The notes beneath the pieces were generated by a model. It was not told where the DNA came from. It was given only the letters and a program-made list of their open reading frames with translations, and did no database searches. Source: Rhodocaloribacter litoris (lineage in GTDB: Bacteria; Bacteroidota; Rhodothermia; Rhodothermales; ISCAR-4553). Taken from it: 64,000 nt of DNA. Below are positions 62,354 through 64,000 of this stretch, in pieces (positions within the stretch are counted from its first letter, which is position 1; each line of letters begins with the position of its first letter). Made by a program: the position numbers and the translations under genes. Where the stretch lies: positions 2,277,793-2,341,792 of the forward strand of contig NZ_CP076718.1 of assembly GCF_011682235.2 (NCBI RefSeq), written 5' to 3'.

Positions 62354-64000
62354 GACGGCTCGACCACCCGGTGAATGCGGCCCGTCTCCAGGCCGGTCAG
62401 GGTCTGTACCCGCCCCGAAGGCCATCGGATGACGGCTTTCTCGATGCGGGCTCCCCGCCCGAGCCCGAAGTGCAGGCGGCGCTGGTTCTGTGCACAGAAG
62501 CCGCTCCCGCCCGAAACCTCCTGGCGCTGCCGCCGGCCGTCCCAGTAAAGCTCTACGGCGGCCCCGATGGCGCTTCGGTTGCTGGCCGTACCGGTCAGAT
62601 CGAACGCCACCCAGTCGCGCCCGGCATCCACCGTGTTCCTGTAGACCAGCAGGGGGCCGCGCTGATGCGCCACCACGACGTCCAGCACGCCGCGGTTCCA
62701 GAGATCGGCCAGGGCGACGGCCCGCCCGTCGAACGTTTCCCGCACACCGACTGCCTGCGCGACCTGTTGAAACCACCACTGCCCGGTGTTGAGCCAGAGC
62801 TTCTTGTGCTGGTAGCCCGACAGGCTCCGGCCTTCCATCGCCGGCCAGTTCTTCGCGTCGGAGATGATCGCCCGGTTGCCACCGGCCACCTTGGAGAAGT
62901 CATACCAGTAAGAGCGCTCGCGGTCGGCCGAGACGTAACCGTTCGTGACGAACAGATCGAGCCAGCCGTCGTTGTTGAAGTCTCCAAACTGGGCCCCGTA
63001 GCTCCAGCCCCCCATCTCGACGTTGAAGGCACCGGCCATATTCCGGTAGCGCAGGTCCTTGCCCGACGGCTCCGGCACCCACAGGTTGTTGCCCTGCACC
63101 AGGATGCCCGGTTCCGTAATGTTGGTCACATAGACCGAGAGCGTGCCGTTGTTGACGATGTCGCCGAAGGCCACATTCATCCCGCTTTTCGGGGTGAAGC
63201 CCACGCGCGTCGCCTCGCCGGCGGCCACGAACCCTTTCCCTTCCTGGTTGAGGTAGAGCTCGTCCGTGCCGTAGTCGTTCGCGATGAAGAGATCGGGGTA
63301 ACCGGTTCCCCGCAGGTCGGCGGCGGCAACGGCCATCATCCAGCGCCGCGTCTCCAGCAGGCCCATGGCTGCCGTGACGTCCTCGAACGTCCCGTCGCCG
63401 CGCCCGCGCAGCAGGTATTTGCGGCCGCCGTTGTTCGCATACTCGAAGCTTTCCGGCATGATGCGGGTGTGCTCGAGCCGCCAGAGGTTCACGTCTTCCG
63501 GGTAGTACCCGCCGAAGAACAGGTCAAGATGGCCGTCCCGGTCGTAATCGAGCCAGATGGCGGCATTCACGTTGGCCCAGGCGGGCAGGCCGGATCCGTC
63601 TGTCACGCGGGTGAAGGCGCGGCCGGCGTCGTTGTGGAAGAGCTCGGAACGTCCCCACTTGTAGAGAAAGAGGTCTTCATAGCCGTCGTTGTCGTAGTCG
63701 CCCCAGACGGCGCCCATCGAGACGCCGGTGCCTTCGCGGTTCACGTCTGCGAGGCCCACCTGGGGGGCCACGTTCTCGAAGGTGCCGTCGCCCCGGTTGC
63801 GGTAGAGCGCGTTTTCGGCACCGGTGCGGCTGGAGGTCACGTACAGGTCTGCCCACCCGTCCCGGTCGAAGTCCACGACCGACACGGCGGCGCCCATCGA
63901 GGCCACCTGGGGCATGATGTGGTCGAGCTTCGGATCCAGCACCGGTGCCTCGTGCCGGAAGCGGATGCCGGCGGCCGCCGAGACTTCCTCGAAGTAGAAA
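62350..64000 (-). CDS. CRTAC1 / ASPIC-UnbV repeat protein, 5' end missing
   Basis: At least 550 residues; the frame stays open to the right edge, so the N-terminus lies outside. FG-GAP/VCBS repeats with calcium-binding DxDxDG-type turns are repeated throughout (DFDRDGWADLY, DYDNDGYEDLF, DYDRDGHLDLF, DFNNDGWLDLF). The C-terminal ASPIC/UnbV domain reads SNRSAIGAAVELYWDG...VIRWPSGRVQ. Extracellular or periplasmic, probably adhesive or scaffold. Coupled to the RnfD-like gene downstream. Confidence 0.9.
   Translation of the reverse strand, partial: FYFEEVSAAAGIRFRHEAPVLDPKLDHIMPQVASMGAAVSVVDFDRDGWADLYVTSSRTGAENALYRNRGDGTFENVAPQVGLADVNREGTGVSMGAVWGDYDNDGYEDLFLYKWGRSELFHNDAGRAFTRVTDGSGLPAWANVNAAIWLDYDRDGHLDLFFGGYYPEDVNLWRLEHTRIMPESFEYANNGGRKYLLRGRGDGTFEDVTAAMGLLETRRWMMAVAAADLRGTGYPDLFIANDYGTDELYLNQEGKGFVAAGEATRVGFTPKSGMNVAFGDIVNNGTLSVYVTNITEPGILVQGNNLWVPEPSGKDLRYRNMAGAFNVEMGGWSYGAQFGDFNNDGWLDLFVTNGYVSADRERSYWYDFSKVAGGNRAIISDAKNWPAMEGRSLSGYQHKKLWLNTGQWWFQQVAQAVGVRETFDGRAVALADLWNRGVLDVVVAHQRGPLLVYRNTVDAGRDWVAFDLTGTASNRSAIGAAVELYWDGRRQRQEVSGGSGFCAQNQRRLHFGLGRGARIEKAVIRWPSGRVQTLTGLETGRIHRVVEPS

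Overview
The window is about 66% GC and looks like chromosome from a thermophile-type Rhodothermota/Bacteroidota bacterium (Rhodothermus or Rhodocaloribacter relatives). The evidence is the rpmB-rpmG-DUF4295 gene order, which is typical of Bacteroidota, Por/T9SS-style C-terminal sorting domains on secreted proteins, an S9 glutamyl/prolyl peptidase, a DPP III-like peptidase, and a dnaA-dnaN locus. This is inference; no marker gene was searched.

Layout. 1-7.5 kb: membrane proteins, a GT4 glycosyltransferase, a MaoC-type hydratase, an M48 lipoprotein protease and recF. 7.5-13.2 kb: a divergent 48-residue peptide gene and a secreted TPR-CHAT protease joined to murQ, then a TnpB element. 13.3-25.1 kb: mfd, a WYL regulator and the classic minus-strand group rpmH-rnpA-yidC-mnmE-mnmG-rsmG. 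25.2-39.5 kb: tRNA-Gly and tRNA-Val, secreted proteins and peptidases, a SpoIIE-type phosphatase, a structured RNA candidate, an alkaline phosphatase and a DEAD-box helicase. 39.5-45 kb: the fatty-acid/phospholipid operon yceD-rpmF-plsX-fabH-fabD-fabG, read on the minus strand and interrupted between fabD and fabG by a cruciform-rich mobile repeat. 45-48.6 kb: probable oriC, dnaA, dnaN. 48.6-58.4 kb: comEC, nusB, a phosphoesterase, ychF, envelope proteins, a LolCE-type permease, rpmB, rpmG, DUF4295. 58.4-64 kb: tRNA-Pro, an intron-containing tRNA-Arg, cydAB, and an RnfD/NqrB-like protein with a CRTAC1/UnbV repeat protein that runs off the right edge.

Three things stand out. (1) tRNA-Arg(UCU) is split directly after its anticodon by a 246-nt insert with the P, Q, R and S signatures of a group I intron (IC3-like). 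(2) ParB-type parS palindromes (TGTTTCACGTGAAACA and near variants) are scattered over 6-19 kb, 27-39 kb from the probable origin. The TnpB element sits exactly in the middle of one: joining its two flanks restores a perfect 16-bp parS. (3) A family of 88-89 bp cruciform repeats with imperfect terminal inverted repeats occurs twice, once squeezed between the fabD stop codon and the fabG start codon.

Regulatory candidates include an 11-bp-phased TAACGA tandem repeat (Pho-box-like) ahead of the alkaline phosphatase, and a multi-hairpin leader ending in a terminator just ahead of the fatty-acid operon.
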